Source: Siminovitchia acidinfaciens (GTDB taxonomy: Bacteria > Bacillota > Bacilli > Bacillales > Bacillaceae_C). Taken from it: 64,000 nucleotides of DNA. Made by a program: the position numbers and the translations under genes. Below the pieces are notes generated by a model that saw only the letters and a list, made by a program, of their open reading frames with translations, searched no databases and was not told the origin of the DNA. This document shows positions 34,630 through 43,714 of this stretch, piece after piece. Location: positions 63,412-127,411 of the forward strand of contig NZ_QYTV02000002.1 of NCBI RefSeq assembly GCF_003605385.1. The letters run 5' to 3'. Position 1 is the stretch's first letter. Each line of letters opens with the position of its first letter.

Positions 34630-35658
34630 TTATTCCATTACGTTAACCAGATATTCTGCGTCTTCTCCAACGCCATGGATAAGTGCCGAGCCTCGTTTAT
34701 GTTGCCAGCTTAAGCCGATAAAATACAGCCCTTGAATGTCACTGACTCCTCTTTTATGAATCGGCAAATTATTTTTATCCAAAACACCATCAATTTTAAT
34801 CCATTGGTAATCGTTGCGATATCCTGTCGCCCAAATAATTGTCTGTACTTCCATTTTAGTTTGATTGGCAAACATGGCAGTATCATTCTTAAAATCCACC
34901 AATCTATCTACAATAAGAGCATTTCTTTTTACCTTTTTCAGGTCATTGCCAATAATGGGATCATTTCTTTTTAGCCATTTTCCTAAAGTTGAATAGGCTT
35001 TAACGTTCAATAAGCCTAAGTTGTCCAGCCACCAGAACAAGCTTTTTCCAAGCAGAATTTGTGGGAGGGCCTTTATTTTCTTGCTGCATGAAAGAATTAC
35101 ACTGTGGGTGTCGCTGAGTTCGGCCGCAATTTGTACGCCTGTGTTGCCAGCACCTACAACAAGAACTTTGCCTGAAGGAATCTGATGATGATTTCGATAG
35201 TCAGACGCATGCAGCTGTATAATTCTTTTACTGATTGAATCTGTGATTGGAGGGATATAGGCTGTATGGAAAGCCCCTGAAGCCACTACAACTTGTCTGG
35301 TCCGGTAAATATCTCCCCTGCTCGTTTTTATGATGAAAGCCCCTTTGTCTTTAAGCAGTTCAACTACTAGAGCATTATGGTAAATGGGCAATTCAAAGTC
35401 CTGAGCATATTCATTCAGATATCCAGCGACTTCATTTTTTGTCGGATACCCTTCCGGATTCCCGGGCAATTTTAATCCCGGCAAAGAAGAATAAGACCTT
35501 GGAGTGAAGAGAACCAAGGAATCATATCTATTTTTCCATGAATCTCCGGTTTCTTTCTGGTCATCCAAAACCAAAAATTGTTTTTGAGCTTTTTTTAAAT
35601 AATACCCAACTGATAATCCTGCCTGCCCTCCCCCTACAACAATCACATCAAAATCCAT
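34630..35658 (-). CDS. flavin-dependent monooxygenase-like oxidoreductase (CzcO type)
   Basis: 342-residue FAD/NAD(P)H enzyme. The FAD-binding GxGxxG is IVVGGGQAGLSVGYYL at residues 6-21, the NADPH motif is VLVVGAGNTGVQIAAEL near residue 165, and IIWATGYRND is the ATG motif near residue 276. The family covers flavin monooxygenases once annotated as cation-efflux proteins (CzcO); the substrate is unknown. It lies 35 bases from the DJ-1/PfpI gene, so the two are likely cotranscribed. Confidence 0.87.
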   Translation of the reverse strand: MDFDVIVVGGGQAGLSVGYYLKKAQKQFLVLDDQKETGDSWKNRYDSLVLFTPRSYSSLPGLKLPGNPEGYPTKNEVAGYLNEYAQDFELPIYHNALVVELLKDKGAFIIKTSRGDIYRTRQVVVASGAFHTAYIPPITDSISKRIIQLHASDYRNHHQIPSGKVLVVGAGNTGVQIAAELSDTHSVILSCSKKIKALPQILLGKSLFWWLDNLGLLNVKAYSTLGKWLKRNDPIIGNDLKKVKRNALIVDRLVDFKNDTAMFANQTKMEVQTIIWATGYRNDYQWIKIDGVLDKNNLPIHKRGVSDIQGLYFIGLSWQHKRGSALIHGVGEDAEYLVNVME

Positions 35659-35693
35659 TTAAATAACTTCCTTTTCATAGGATATTTTACAAA

Positions 35694-36323
35694 CTACTTA
35701 TGTTTATTGTATTCAATCGTGTCGGCTGTCCGAATGCCGGCTTCCTTATCTAAAAGCCTGCCAACAACATGAAGGGACATGTCAATTCCTGCAGATATGC
35801 CAGCAGCTGTTACGACACTTCCCTGATCGACAAACTTGACCCCTCTAATTACTTTCACTTCAGGGTAGGATGTCTCTAAAAGATCTAATGCAGCTTGATT
35901 TGTAGTTGCTTGCTTTCCATTTAACAATCCGGCTTTGGCTAAAAACAGGGCACCCGTACAAACCGACAGGACTAATTTATCCTCCGATTTCCCAGCAATC
36001 CAATGAATGATTCCTTCATTTTGGGTAACAGTCTTTATTGCTCGATAAGGTCCCCCGGGGACGACGACAATATCAAAGTCGGGTGCTGTCTGAAAACTAT
36101 AATCTGGCTGAACCTTTAATCCGTTATGTACAGTTATAAGCCCACCATCCTCAGAAACTGTGTGGACTAGAAACGGTTTCTCTTCTTTATCCAACTGGTT
36201 TAAAAACAATTTAGATACATCGCTGTCTTTATAGGTTGATAAATTGAAAACTTCATAGGGGCCAACGAAATCCATGGCATCTACCTCATTGAAAAGTAAA
36301 ATCCCTACGTGAAATTGTTTCAT
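35694..36323 (-). CDS. DJ-1/PfpI family protein
   Basis: 209-residue protein of the class I amidotransferase-like fold. The nucleophile Cys122 is in LVLSVCTGALFLAKAGLL, and VVPGGPYRAIK is the preceding strand and loop. Related proteins include isonitrile hydratases and GATase-like AraC partners, but here no DNA-binding domain is present. ATG at 36323 (MKQFHV) follows AAGGGAG; an earlier in-frame start at 36347 lies before it. It is upstream of the flavin oxidoreductase. Confidence 0.85.
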   Translation of the reverse strand: MKQFHVGILLFNEVDAMDFVGPYEVFNLSTYKDSDVSKLFLNQLDKEEKPFLVHTVSEDGGLITVHNGLKVQPDYSFQTAPDFDIVVVPGGPYRAIKTVTQNEGIIHWIAGKSEDKLVLSVCTGALFLAKAGLLNGKQATTNQAALDLLETSYPEVKVIRGVKFVDQGSVVTAAGISAGIDMSLHVVGRLLDKEAGIRTADTIEYNKHK

Positions 36324-36347
36324 CTTTTTCACTCCCTTTTCAATCAA

Positions 36348-36645
36348 TTCTATACGTATAGGGGGTATAAGTATATATATTTTGATGGCAAGAACGTTTT
36401 AGGGATACTTGGGGAAATTAAATATGTAACATATCCAAAAGAGCTGAACTTTAATAAAATCCTTCTTCAACTAAATGGCCCAATTACGGCACAGCCATAT
36501 TAAATTAACGCACCCGTTAGCTTTATTTTGACTAACCATTCACCAAATGTTCTTTATTAAGCGTAGCAGCATTCTTGGTATAAACAATAAGATGCTCCAG
36601 GCCACTTCAAATAAGATTGATTCCCTAAGTTCAATTAGGATTTCT
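36348..36645. other. intergenic region with a degenerate palindromic repeat
   Basis: About 300 bases between the DJ-1 gene and the convergent end of the patatin gene. AAATGGCCCAATTACGG and ACGCACCCGTTAG near 36473-36517 resemble the dispersed repeat seen at 58985 and 59703. Nothing else recognised. Confidence 0.35.
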
Positions 36646-37602
36646 TTAAAAAAGCCGTTCTTTCTTTCTCTTTTCTTTCATCTGTTTATTCTTCACTCTC
36701 TGCATTCTTTTGACCTTATATTGTTCAAAATCCCACTTCGATAAAAACTCTTTAGCAGCAGTATAGCCTGAGCTATAGAGAAAATCGATTTCATCCTCAT
36801 TCAGTTCGAAATCAGTTGCGTTGATGTCTCCAGCCGGAATTTGAATCGTGCGTTCAATCGTTTCTTCGTTCATATGCCGTAAATCATGGGCTTGAAGCAT
36901 CGTTTTAAAAATATTTTTGAAAAGGTGGATTGGCGTTGGTATAACTGCATCTATGCTAACTTTATCTTTCACAAAATGGAAGCCGAACGTTGGAAACCTA
37001 GGGTTGTCCGTATCAAATATCCATATTGGGAAGTTACTAAGTAAACCACCATCTAAAATGTAAGATTTGTTGCGTTCTTTTGATTTCCATATAACCGGAC
37101 GGTAGAAAAACGGCATAGATGCACTCATCATAACCGCTGTTGAAACTTTCAAATCAGCAGGAGTCATCCTATAGCGCTCCAAATCATCTGGCAAAATAAG
37201 CATTCGGCCATTCGAAATATCAGAAGCAATAACCTTCAACTTTCCATCTGGAAGATCTGCAAACGTCATAATTCCTTTTTCTGCAAGAAGTGAATCCACC
37301 CATGATTCCAAATAATCATTTTTATATATTCCGAGATTAATCATAAGTTCTAAAAATACACCGAGAACAGGAATTCGATTCAAGAAAGTCTTACCTCGAA
37401 GCTTTGAAAAATTGAGTTCACTCACACGATCGCTAATTTCATAGCTTTTGTATCCGCTTGCCAAAAGAGCAGCTATTAATGCGCCCGCTGATGTTCCAGC
37501 CAACCTTTCCCATTTTACTGTTTCCTCTTCCATTGCTTGAATCGCTCCAATAAAAGCAATTCCCCTAACCCCACCACCCTCAAAAACAGCATCTGCCTTC
37601 AA
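36646..37602 (-). CDS. patatin-like phospholipase
   Basis: 318-residue serine lipase of the patatin family. The oxyanion loop is FEGGGVRGIAFIGAI, the nucleophile Ser38 is in GTSAG, and the catalytic Asp184 is in LDGG. The C-terminus is strongly basic (KRMQRVKNKQMKEKRKK), which may bring it to membranes. TTG at 37602 follows GAGAGGTGG. Other bacterial members act as phospholipases in stress or phage defence, but this one has no defence neighbours. Confidence 0.9.
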   Translation of the reverse strand: MKADAVFEGGGVRGIAFIGAIQAMEEETVKWERLAGTSAGALIAALLASGYKSYEISDRVSELNFSKLRGKTFLNRIPVLGVFLELMINLGIYKNDYLESWVDSLLAEKGIMTFADLPDGKLKVIASDISNGRMLILPDDLERYRMTPADLKVSTAVMMSASMPFFYRPVIWKSKERNKSYILDGGLLSNFPIWIFDTDNPRFPTFGFHFVKDKVSIDAVIPTPIHLFKNIFKTMLQAHDLRHMNEETIERTIQIPAGDINATDFELNEDEIDFLYSSGYTAAKEFLSKWDFEQYKVKRMQRVKNKQMKEKRKKERLF

Positions 37603-37671
37603 CTTTTTACCACCTCTCGTTTACAGTTATTGTAGTTCTGCAATCTCCTATTCTACAATCTCCCACTACAT

Positions 37672-37713
37672 TAAGAAGAGCGCATTTCTTGCTCCGGAAT
37701 GCGCCCGATTACC
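37672..37713. repeat. palindromic repeat, copy of dispersed family
   Basis: GCGCATT and AATGCGC flank a 12-base loop containing CTTGCTCC, followed by CCGATTA. It is similar in layout to the hairpins at 59008-59042 and 59850-59880. Confidence 0.5.
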
Positions 37714-37786
37714 CAAGTTTGAAAAGTGCGAAATTATTATACGAATCTTTCTTAGTTACTTTGCTCACGCTGTTAATATATTAACT

Positions 37787-38284
37787 TTAAAGAAACAAGA
37801 CCATATGATCTTCATCAAAATACATTTTATCTAATTTCATCGCTCTTTTTTCTTTTCCAAAAACCTTAAAACCCAGAGAAGAATAGAGTTTTTTTGCTGG
37901 CTCATTAGTAGACACCACAGTTAAATGAATCTGCTCAATTCCCCCCAATTCTTTTGCCTTCTTAATTGCTTCTACCATCAAACACATTCCAATTCCTATA
38001 CCGCGCTTCTTAGGACAAACGTACATGGCAAAGATATTGGCTTTATGTTTTAATTTAAGTTTAGACTCTTTAACCAAAGTAACTACACCGATAAGTTTTT
38101 CATCTTCAAATGCACCAAAAGTAAAAGACTTTGCCGATTGAAACCGATCCTTATAAGTTTCTAAGGGATTTTCCTTTTCCTCCTCATAGGTTGAACCGAA
38201 TGACTCAGGACTGTTTTTTAACGCTTCTAATCTAAAATTCCGATACTCTTCGGCATCTAACGGCTTCAAAAGTCTTATACCCAT
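37787..38284 (-). CDS. GNAT family N-acetyltransferase
   Basis: 165-residue acetyltransferase. Motif A is seen in MYVCPKKRGIGIGMCLMVEA, and the late VVSTNEPAKKLYSSLGFKVFG segment is the typical C-terminal Asn-rich turn. ATG at 38284 lies after AGGAGG. The substrate is unknown. It stands alone between the patatin gene and a VOC protein gene. Confidence 0.85.
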   Translation of the reverse strand: MGIRLLKPLDAEEYRNFRLEALKNSPESFGSTYEEEKENPLETYKDRFQSAKSFTFGAFEDEKLIGVVTLVKESKLKLKHKANIFAMYVCPKKRGIGIGMCLMVEAIKKAKELGGIEQIHLTVVSTNEPAKKLYSSLGFKVFGKEKRAMKLDKMYFDEDHMVLFL

Positions 38285-38660
38285 TATTTCCTCCTAATAA
38301 AAAGAAAAGTAATTTCCTCTATTTTACAATAAAATAAAGAATCTTTATTCCACTAAATGGCCCTAAATTAAAAATGGGCACTTGTTCCTGAAACGCAACT
38401 GATCGTATTATAAGTTTAGCCAAAAAATATTTCTGGTTGACCATTTTCTGTTGGAGGAAATGAAAAAAACTATGATACTACAAGCGGGGTTCAATACGTA
38501 GCAGGGTCTAAATATTAAGCCAAACAACAAAGTTCATATACATTCGGCAAACTGCCCTATTATGACGCAAATCCTTACTTCAGATTTGCGCCCTTATATT
38601 GTAGATGCTTGGCCAGGTATGATTTACTCTTTACCCATACAAACACTTTATTGCAATTAA
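38285..38660. other. intergenic region, no intact gene
   Basis: About 370 bases. A repeat-like AAATGGCCC...AATGGGC pair sits at 38356-38380. A 25-codon fragment without a start, ending NYDTTSGVQYVAGSKY at about 38517 on the plus strand, may be the tail of a lost gene. Confidence 0.35.
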
Positions 38661-38662
38661 GT

Positions 38663-38694
38663 AAGCCTCCTGTCGATTCGCGAACAGGAGGCTT
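38663..38694. terminator. terminator hairpin after VOC protein gene
   Basis: AAGCCTCCTGT and ACAGGAGGCTT form an 11-bp stem around a 10-base loop. The T-rich flank is on the plus side (TGTTTG) and the minus side is ACTTAA, so the direction is uncertain. It lies 40 bases past the stop at 38736. Confidence 0.65.
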
Positions 38695-38735
38695 TGTTTG
38701 TTGCTGAAGTGGAAGTCTGTTTACTAATACTGAGG

Positions 38736-39161
38736 TTACTCTCCAGGAACATTCACTTGGAAAGTAACGCCGAACTTGTCCTTTACTTGTCCATACAAGG
38801 GACTCCAATCTGTCTTCTGAAGTGGCATAATGACTTGCCCATCGTCTGCCAAAGCCGCGAAGATTTCTCTGGCTCTGGCCTCTTCTTTAGGATGAATGGC
38901 CATCTGAATCGTATTGCCTGGTTGATAAGGCATGCCTAAGTACGTATCGCTAAACATGAGATCTGCTTCTCCGACTTTCAAGTGTGCATGCATAACGCGA
39001 TCCTTCATATCATCCGGTAAGGGATGGTTCGGATCCGCCGGCATGTCTCCGAATGTCATGATACCCATCACTTTCCCGCCAAGCGCTTTCTCATAAAAAT
39101 GAACCGCTTCTCTCGTGTTACCGTCAAAAATCAAATACGGGTTCAAACTAATTGACATCAT
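38736..39161 (-). CDS. PhnB-like VOC family protein
   Basis: 141-residue glyoxalase/VOC-fold protein. It starts with LNPYLIFDGNTREAVHFYEKALGG, typical of the PhnB/YjdN subgroup, and ends with DKFGVTFQVN. Members lack proven activity. ATG at 39161 lies 7 bases after AAGGAG. No operon partner. Confidence 0.88.
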   Translation of the reverse strand: MMSISLNPYLIFDGNTREAVHFYEKALGGKVMGIMTFGDMPADPNHPLPDDMKDRVMHAHLKVGEADLMFSDTYLGMPYQPGNTIQMAIHPKEEARAREIFAALADDGQVIMPLQKTDWSPLYGQVKDKFGVTFQVNVPGE

Positions 39162-39525
39162 TCAACAGCTCCTTAGTTCTATTTTTTCAATTTTTATGTA
39201 ATTTCCACTGGCTGTAACCATCAACTATTATTACCATAACTTTATAGAGGTGTACATAAGCTCGTCAACAAAAACATGATTGAATACTAATATTTTTATG
39301 TTATTCTTGTTGATGATAACGCACATTTATAGTGAGATCGAATTATTAAAGAAAACCGCCCGTTCGGAAAATTGGAAGATTACTTTTTAATTATTACTAA
39401 CAAAACGAATAAGCGCTGATATAGTTACGAATTGTGCCCAATATTGGCATAACGAAAGTTAGAGAAATGGTTTTTTCGAAACTAACGCACCCTATATTTA
39501 AAGTGACCATGGCAGTATTATTTTT
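39162..39525. other. intergenic region upstream of VOC gene
   Basis: About 360 bases. No gene was recognised; an ACGCACCC stretch near 39484 resembles the dispersed repeat family. Confidence 0.35.
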
Positions 39526-39557
39526 AAAAAAAGTAACAATTCGAACGTTACTTTTTT
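39526..39557. terminator. bidirectional terminator-like hairpin
   Basis: AAAAAAGTAAC and GTTACTTTTTT form an 11-bp stem around an 8-base loop, with A- and T-runs for both directions. It lies about 100 bases past the DUF817 stop. Confidence 0.7.
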
Positions 39558-39654
39558 CATTATTGTAATTTTATACAGCAGGAGAACTTTACCCTAAAAA
39601 GCTCCTATGGAACTCACTTTATTAAAAGTGGATTCTTAACGATATAAAAATTGA

Positions 39655-40485
39655 CTAGTGTCTATCATAGTGGAATCTTCCCTTAACCCGCTTTAACATT
39701 GCTACTATAAGAAAGCTAACTATCACTAATAAGACCCATGAACTAACCTTTCCTAGATGAACTGGACTCCATGCATATGTCTGGTTCGGATATTGCCACG
39801 CTCCAAAAAACGTTGCGATATTTTCGGCTATCCAAATAAAAAACCCAATGAGCAAATAAGAAAGTACGAGTGGCATACGATAACGGGTACCATCGACCTC
39901 GTATGTGATCCATGATTGCCAAAAGACGATAATCACAAGTCCGAATAACCACCAACGAACGTCAATCCAATAATGGTGGGTGAAAAAATTTAAATAAATC
40001 GCAGCTGCAAGAGGTACAACTGCCCAAATCGGCGGCCACATAACCAAATCAACATTTAGCCTTCTCCACGCCTGGCACAGATAACTCGCTACACTTGCGT
40101 ACATGAATCCGCTATACAAAGGCACTCCAAGAATTTTGAAATATCCTTCCTCTGGATAAGACCATGAGCCCATATGTACCTTGAAAATTTCCAAAGTAAG
40201 CCCAATTAGGTGGAACAGTGTAATAACCTTCAGTTCATCCCGTGTTTCAAGCCCAGAGCGCACCATCCACCACTGCATCAGAAGGAAGATGATGAGCAGC
40301 CAGTCATACCGTGGCAGGATGGGAAGTGGTATGAGTTGAGTAAAAGCCAGAGAAGCGAATACAACGATAGGAAATAAACACGATAGGGCCTCTTCCCAAC
40401 CAAAACGAACTAGTTGTTTTAGTGCTCTTGCAATTTGTGCATTCAATGTTTTTTGTCGAGAATTACATTGATCGATTACATTCAT
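39655..40485 (-). CDS. DUF817 family membrane protein
   Basis: 276-residue polytopic membrane protein of the DUF817 family, recognised from GFMYASVASYLCQAWRRL, FFTHHYWIDVRWWLFG and IWIAENIATFFGAWQYP. About eight helices are seen after a short basic N-terminus. Function unknown; the conserved His and Trp residues suggest a cofactor or lipid substrate. ATG at 40485 was preferred over an in-frame GTG at 40497, which lies within the GGGG ribosome site. Confidence 0.87.
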   Translation of the reverse strand: MNVIDQCNSRQKTLNAQIARALKQLVRFGWEEALSCLFPIVVFASLAFTQLIPLPILPRYDWLLIIFLLMQWWMVRSGLETRDELKVITLFHLIGLTLEIFKVHMGSWSYPEEGYFKILGVPLYSGFMYASVASYLCQAWRRLNVDLVMWPPIWAVVPLAAAIYLNFFTHHYWIDVRWWLFGLVIIVFWQSWITYEVDGTRYRMPLVLSYLLIGFFIWIAENIATFFGAWQYPNQTYAWSPVHLGKVSSWVLLVIVSFLIVAMLKRVKGRFHYDRH

Positions 40486-40559
40486 GAGTAACCCCACTTT
40501 TATTGGATTTGATCATTGAAATGATGGAACAAGGAATCTTGTTTTCCTATCATATATTA

Positions 40560-40781
40560 TTAATCTAGGATGTCTTCATCACTTCGATATTCTAAAATAT
40601 CCCCTGGTTGGCATTCCAGCGCCTTACAAATCGCTTCTAATGTCGATAATCGAATCGCTTTTGCCTTACCATTCTTCAATATAGAAAGGTTAGCCATTGT
40701 GATTCCAACCCTCTCCGAAAGTTCTGTCACGCTCATTTTCCTTTTAGCCAACATCACGTCAATATTGATTATAATTGCCAT
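40560..40781 (-). CDS. YozG-like Cro/CI family regulator
   Basis: 73-residue helix-turn-helix protein. The recognition region is MSVTELSERVGITMANLSIL followed by KNGKAKAIRLSTLEAICKAL, and CQPGDILEY ends the fold. ATG at 40781 follows GAGGTG by 6 bases. It starts 11 bases after the DUF2975 stop, and this pairing of a tiny XRE regulator and a DUF2975 membrane protein recurs in Firmicutes. The regulator probably controls its own pair. Confidence 0.87.
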   Translation of the reverse strand: MAIIINIDVMLAKRKMSVTELSERVGITMANLSILKNGKAKAIRLSTLEAICKALECQPGDILEYRSDEDILD

Positions 40782-40791
40782 GTTTTTCACC

Positions 40792-41268
40792 TCAGACCGT
40801 TAAATCATTTTCTGATTTTATATTTATAGCTTCTTGTAAAAGTCTTTGGAGAACAGCAGCAAAGACTGCAATCACCATTGAAGCAAATATAGGGACCATT
40901 CCGATTATTATGAGACCTGGGGCATCGTCCAGCTCTGCTACGATATAAACAAATGGCAGAATTAACACATACAAACCACTGATTGTCATTGCACATAATT
41001 TAATATCCTTTAGAGCTTTAACAGACAAATCAGAGAAAGCTTGGTTCTTGTCAATAAAACTTAAAAGTCTAAAAGCCTTATACAATGCAATATAAAACGG
41101 GATGATCGATACAAACATACCTATCAAAATGGGATATAGTATATGGGCATAATCTGGATTTACTGGGTTTTTAGTTAACCAAGGCAGCCCAAATATACAC
41201 AATGCTAGAACTGGAGTTCCAATAAGAAAAACTGCTACCTTCAAAAAGAGTTTTGAACCATGTTTCAT
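40792..41268 (-). CDS. DUF2975 family membrane protein
   Basis: 158-residue protein with four membrane helices of the DUF2975 (YoaS-like) family, recognised from FYIALYKAFRLLSFIDKNQA and FSDLSVKALKDIKLCA. The function is unknown. ATG at 41268 follows GAGGTG by 6 bases. It is the first gene of the pair with the YozG-like regulator. Confidence 0.85.
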   Translation of the reverse strand: MKHGSKLFLKVAVFLIGTPVLALCIFGLPWLTKNPVNPDYAHILYPILIGMFVSIIPFYIALYKAFRLLSFIDKNQAFSDLSVKALKDIKLCAMTISGLYVLILPFVYIVAELDDAPGLIIIGMVPIFASMVIAVFAAVLQRLLQEAINIKSENDLTV

Positions 41269-41391
41269 AAAAAGCACCTCACCTATTTATTTTCATTTTG
41301 ATTTTAACAGCACATTTATCGTTTTACAATAAATATTTATCCTTTTTGATTATATTATTATTGATATTTAAAATTCCCCTTTAATTTAGAC

Positions 41392-41425
41392 AAAAAAAAG
41401 CAATTCCTCATTACAAGGAAATGCT
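41392..41425 (-). terminator. intrinsic terminator, minus strand
   Basis: AGCATTTCCT and AGGAATTGCT pair with one mismatch around a short loop, then TTTTTTTTG. It lies downstream of the pirin fragment and the beta-helix-like gene. Confidence 0.8.
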
Positions 41426-41521
41426 CTATAACTTAATACTATTTAATTTATAAATTGTTCAACTCCAAGCTTTATATATCTGTTCCTCAATAATATGGCC
41501 AATCCAAATAAGGCGCCCCTT

Positions 41522-41704
41522 TTACCAGAATCGTTTCTGTTGATGGGGGATTATTCTTTTTGAGTAATGCTTATAATGATCAAGGTAAACGAACGGGCCT
41601 AAGGATCGACGTTCAATTTGAGGCAGTACTCTAATAAGCGTCATATCTCCATCATCAATTACTCTTTCAACTTTAATAATGCATTCAACAGTTCGATGGA
41701 AAGT
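41522..41704 (-). pseudogene. pirin-like N-terminal fragment
   Basis: The minus-strand frame reads IIKVERVIDDGDMTLIRVLP, then QIERRSLGPFVYLDHYKHYS before a TAA. This matches the start of pirin-family (cupin-type) proteins, which usually continue with an HPHxGxE metal site. That site is missing, so the gene is truncated. The frame is continuous with the upstream gene at 41705, separated only by its TAA. Confidence 0.7.
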
Positions 41705-42970
41705 TTACTCCACCATTAGTTTCGGTTGTGAATTTTCCCCATGAACTGTCATTTTGCCGTCAATCTTAAAATTTGCAACTTCTCCGCCTTCCAATGCGTA
41801 ATTCGTAACATTTTCACCATAAGTAACAATGTCACCATGAATGGTCAAACTTTCAACTTTGCCACCTGATTTAATACTTATTGCATTTGCTGCAAGCTCC
41901 GTTATTACGCCTTTAACTAAAGAATTACCCATAGAACCATAGGTTGTTACATTTTCTTCCACAGTCATATTTCCAATCGGTTTGCTCACTTGTATACCTA
42001 TAGAGCCATCACCATGGGTTGTAATGGATTTAAACTTAATATTTTCAACCGTACCGTCATATTGGTTAAAGCCTCTAGCACCCAAACCATATGTAGTGAT
42101 ATCTTGTGCCGTGAAATCTTTTACTGTACCAAAGTTCACAAATCCTATACCGCTCGGGCCATAAGATACTATTTGTTCATTGCTAACCCATTTTTCTACT
42201 TCGCCCCACGTATCTAGGACCATATCATTAACACCGTAAGTCACGAGTTCACCATGATGTTCAACTGTTTTTGCCTTAACACCATAAACAATGAAAACAG
42301 CTGCAGTAATGATATCGGCGGTACCATAGGGTAACATGCCATTTGAATACACAGCACCTGTGGTTAGTGTTTCCAAATTTACTTTTCCACCCTCATCGCC
42401 AAAACCGGAAACAAAAATGCCCGAGCCAATAACAGGAGAGTTTTTTAACCCTATGCGGATATTCGTTAATCTGCAATCAATCTTACTTTCTTTATTAGAA
42501 TTAAAATTATATACAGTCAATGCCCCTTGGTATACATTAACGCCATACTTTTGCGGCTGCTCACTGTAATGCCTTGAATCGCAAGAAGTAATGTGTATCT
42601 TATCTGCAATCAGATTGATCTTGTCTGTTCCCGGCCTAGAAATAATAGAAACTTGCCCTGTAATATTCAAATTTTCAAGGTGAATATTCCCCATATCTGA
42701 AATTCCGCACACCGTATATATTGCTCGGTTTGTTTGTTTTGTCATCATTGTTAGGTTTGAGATGGTATTGTTGCGCGTCATACCAAAGCCATCACTATTA
42801 TTAAAGCTCACCATACATGAATCGCTGTTTTTTCCTTTTAATTTGTAGCCTTCAGGTAAAGTAATGGAATGAGGGGAAAGAATGGATGTTTCTATCTCCA
42901 AAACCTGTGGTATATTTTCAGAAATTGCTTTCATCAATTCTAAAAGTGTAGTTATTCTTGTTGTTTTCAT
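41705..42970 (-). CDS. TYG-repeat beta-helix-like hypothetical protein
   Basis: 421-residue protein with no signal peptide. The second half is built of irregular repeats of about 25-30 residues, each with a strand ending in (T/V/S)TYG or related (GELVTYGVND, NEQIVSYGPSG, QDITTYGLGA, KSITTHGDGS, ENVTTYGSMG, GDIVTYGENV). The first half has NGT-type turns and asparagine-rich strands. Such regular short strands suggest a right-handed beta-helix as in pectin-lyase-fold or adhesin proteins. The function is unknown. It ends with a stop in frame with a pirin fragment. Confidence 0.75.
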   Translation of the reverse strand: MKTTRITTLLELMKAISENIPQVLEIETSILSPHSITLPEGYKLKGKNSDSCMVSFNNSDGFGMTRNNTISNLTMMTKQTNRAIYTVCGISDMGNIHLENLNITGQVSIISRPGTDKINLIADKIHITSCDSRHYSEQPQKYGVNVYQGALTVYNFNSNKESKIDCRLTNIRIGLKNSPVIGSGIFVSGFGDEGGKVNLETLTTGAVYSNGMLPYGTADIITAAVFIVYGVKAKTVEHHGELVTYGVNDMVLDTWGEVEKWVSNEQIVSYGPSGIGFVNFGTVKDFTAQDITTYGLGARGFNQYDGTVENIKFKSITTHGDGSIGIQVSKPIGNMTVEENVTTYGSMGNSLVKGVITELAANAISIKSGGKVESLTIHGDIVTYGENVTNYALEGGEVANFKIDGKMTVHGENSQPKLMVE

Positions 42971-43088
42971 TAAAAAAACTCCCTTAAACTTATTATCATC
43001 TAGATCGTTTTTCTTAAGATGCTGCCGTCATTCACTCAAGGATTTACGGATATTAACAAAAATCATTCCCACTCTAAGGTAAATCTTA

Positions 43089-43424
43089 TTAGTCAGCTGG
43101 TCTTGGGCCAGCTATTTTCCCCGTGCTTTCCACTGTCATAATCGGTCGAACAGTTATGTCTCCATTTACACGAATTTGACAAGATAAGCGTAAATAATCT
43201 TCATATAAATGCTCATCAATACCTTTATCAGCAAAGGCTTTTTTTTCTTTTTTTGTTACCTCCAAAAAGTCACCCGCTAATACTTCCACCCTGCAAGTAG
43301 TACATTTCGCGTTTCCTCCACATTGATGGAGAATATTTACGTCATTGTCTTCGAGAGCTAGTACTAATTTTTTTCCCATTTCAACTTCAAAAGTCTTTCC
43401 GCCGAATACTGTTACATTAGGCAT
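43089..43424 (-). CDS. 2Fe-2S ferredoxin
   Basis: 111-residue plant/bacterial-type ferredoxin. The cluster ligands are Cys35, Cys41, Cys44 and Cys82 in CGGNAKCTTC and LSCQIRV. It transfers electrons, partner unknown. ATG at 43424 follows GGGGAGG by 7 bases. It is not linked to a clear oxidoreductase gene, but the quinone-stress cluster starts 300 bases upstream. Confidence 0.9.
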   Translation of the reverse strand: MPNVTVFGGKTFEVEMGKKLVLALEDNDVNILHQCGGNAKCTTCRVEVLAGDFLEVTKKEKKAFADKGIDEHLYEDYLRLSCQIRVNGDITVRPIMTVESTGKIAGPRPAD

Positions 43425-43671
43425 TGTAATACCTCCCCATATAATTTCTTGGTTTTTATAGTCTGTACCTGCAATTCCCGATGAAAAAGATTTATTATTA
43501 GCCTGTATTCAGATATCTATTTGTATGCAGAAAATATTGGCTGTATTTTTCCGAATGGATGTCAATAAAAAAATAAAGAAAATAGAGGGTAGACAAACTT
43601 AAAGCAGAAACCGGTTTTTTTAGATTAATTTCTAAAAATAAATCTGCTACTTTAAATGTTCTTGGCAAATT

Positions 43672-43704
43672 AAAAAAAGCCAACCGATTACTATCGGTCA
43701 GCCT
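43672..43704 (-). terminator. intrinsic terminator after flavodoxin gene
   Basis: GCTGACCGAT and ATCGGTTGGC form a stem with one mismatch around a 4-base loop, then TTTTTTTAA on the minus strand. It ends 11 bases past the stop of the gene at 43715. Confidence 0.85.
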
Positions 43705-43714
43705 CTATTTTTAA

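Noticed and set aside
38440-38520. gene end NYDTTSGVQYVAGSKY
   Set aside because: It has only about 25 codons with a stop before it and no known family; kept only as a note in the intergenic entry.
43498-43683. 61-codon minus-strand frame MAFFNLPRTF...
   Set aside because: No ribosome site and it overlaps the terminator of the flavodoxin gene.
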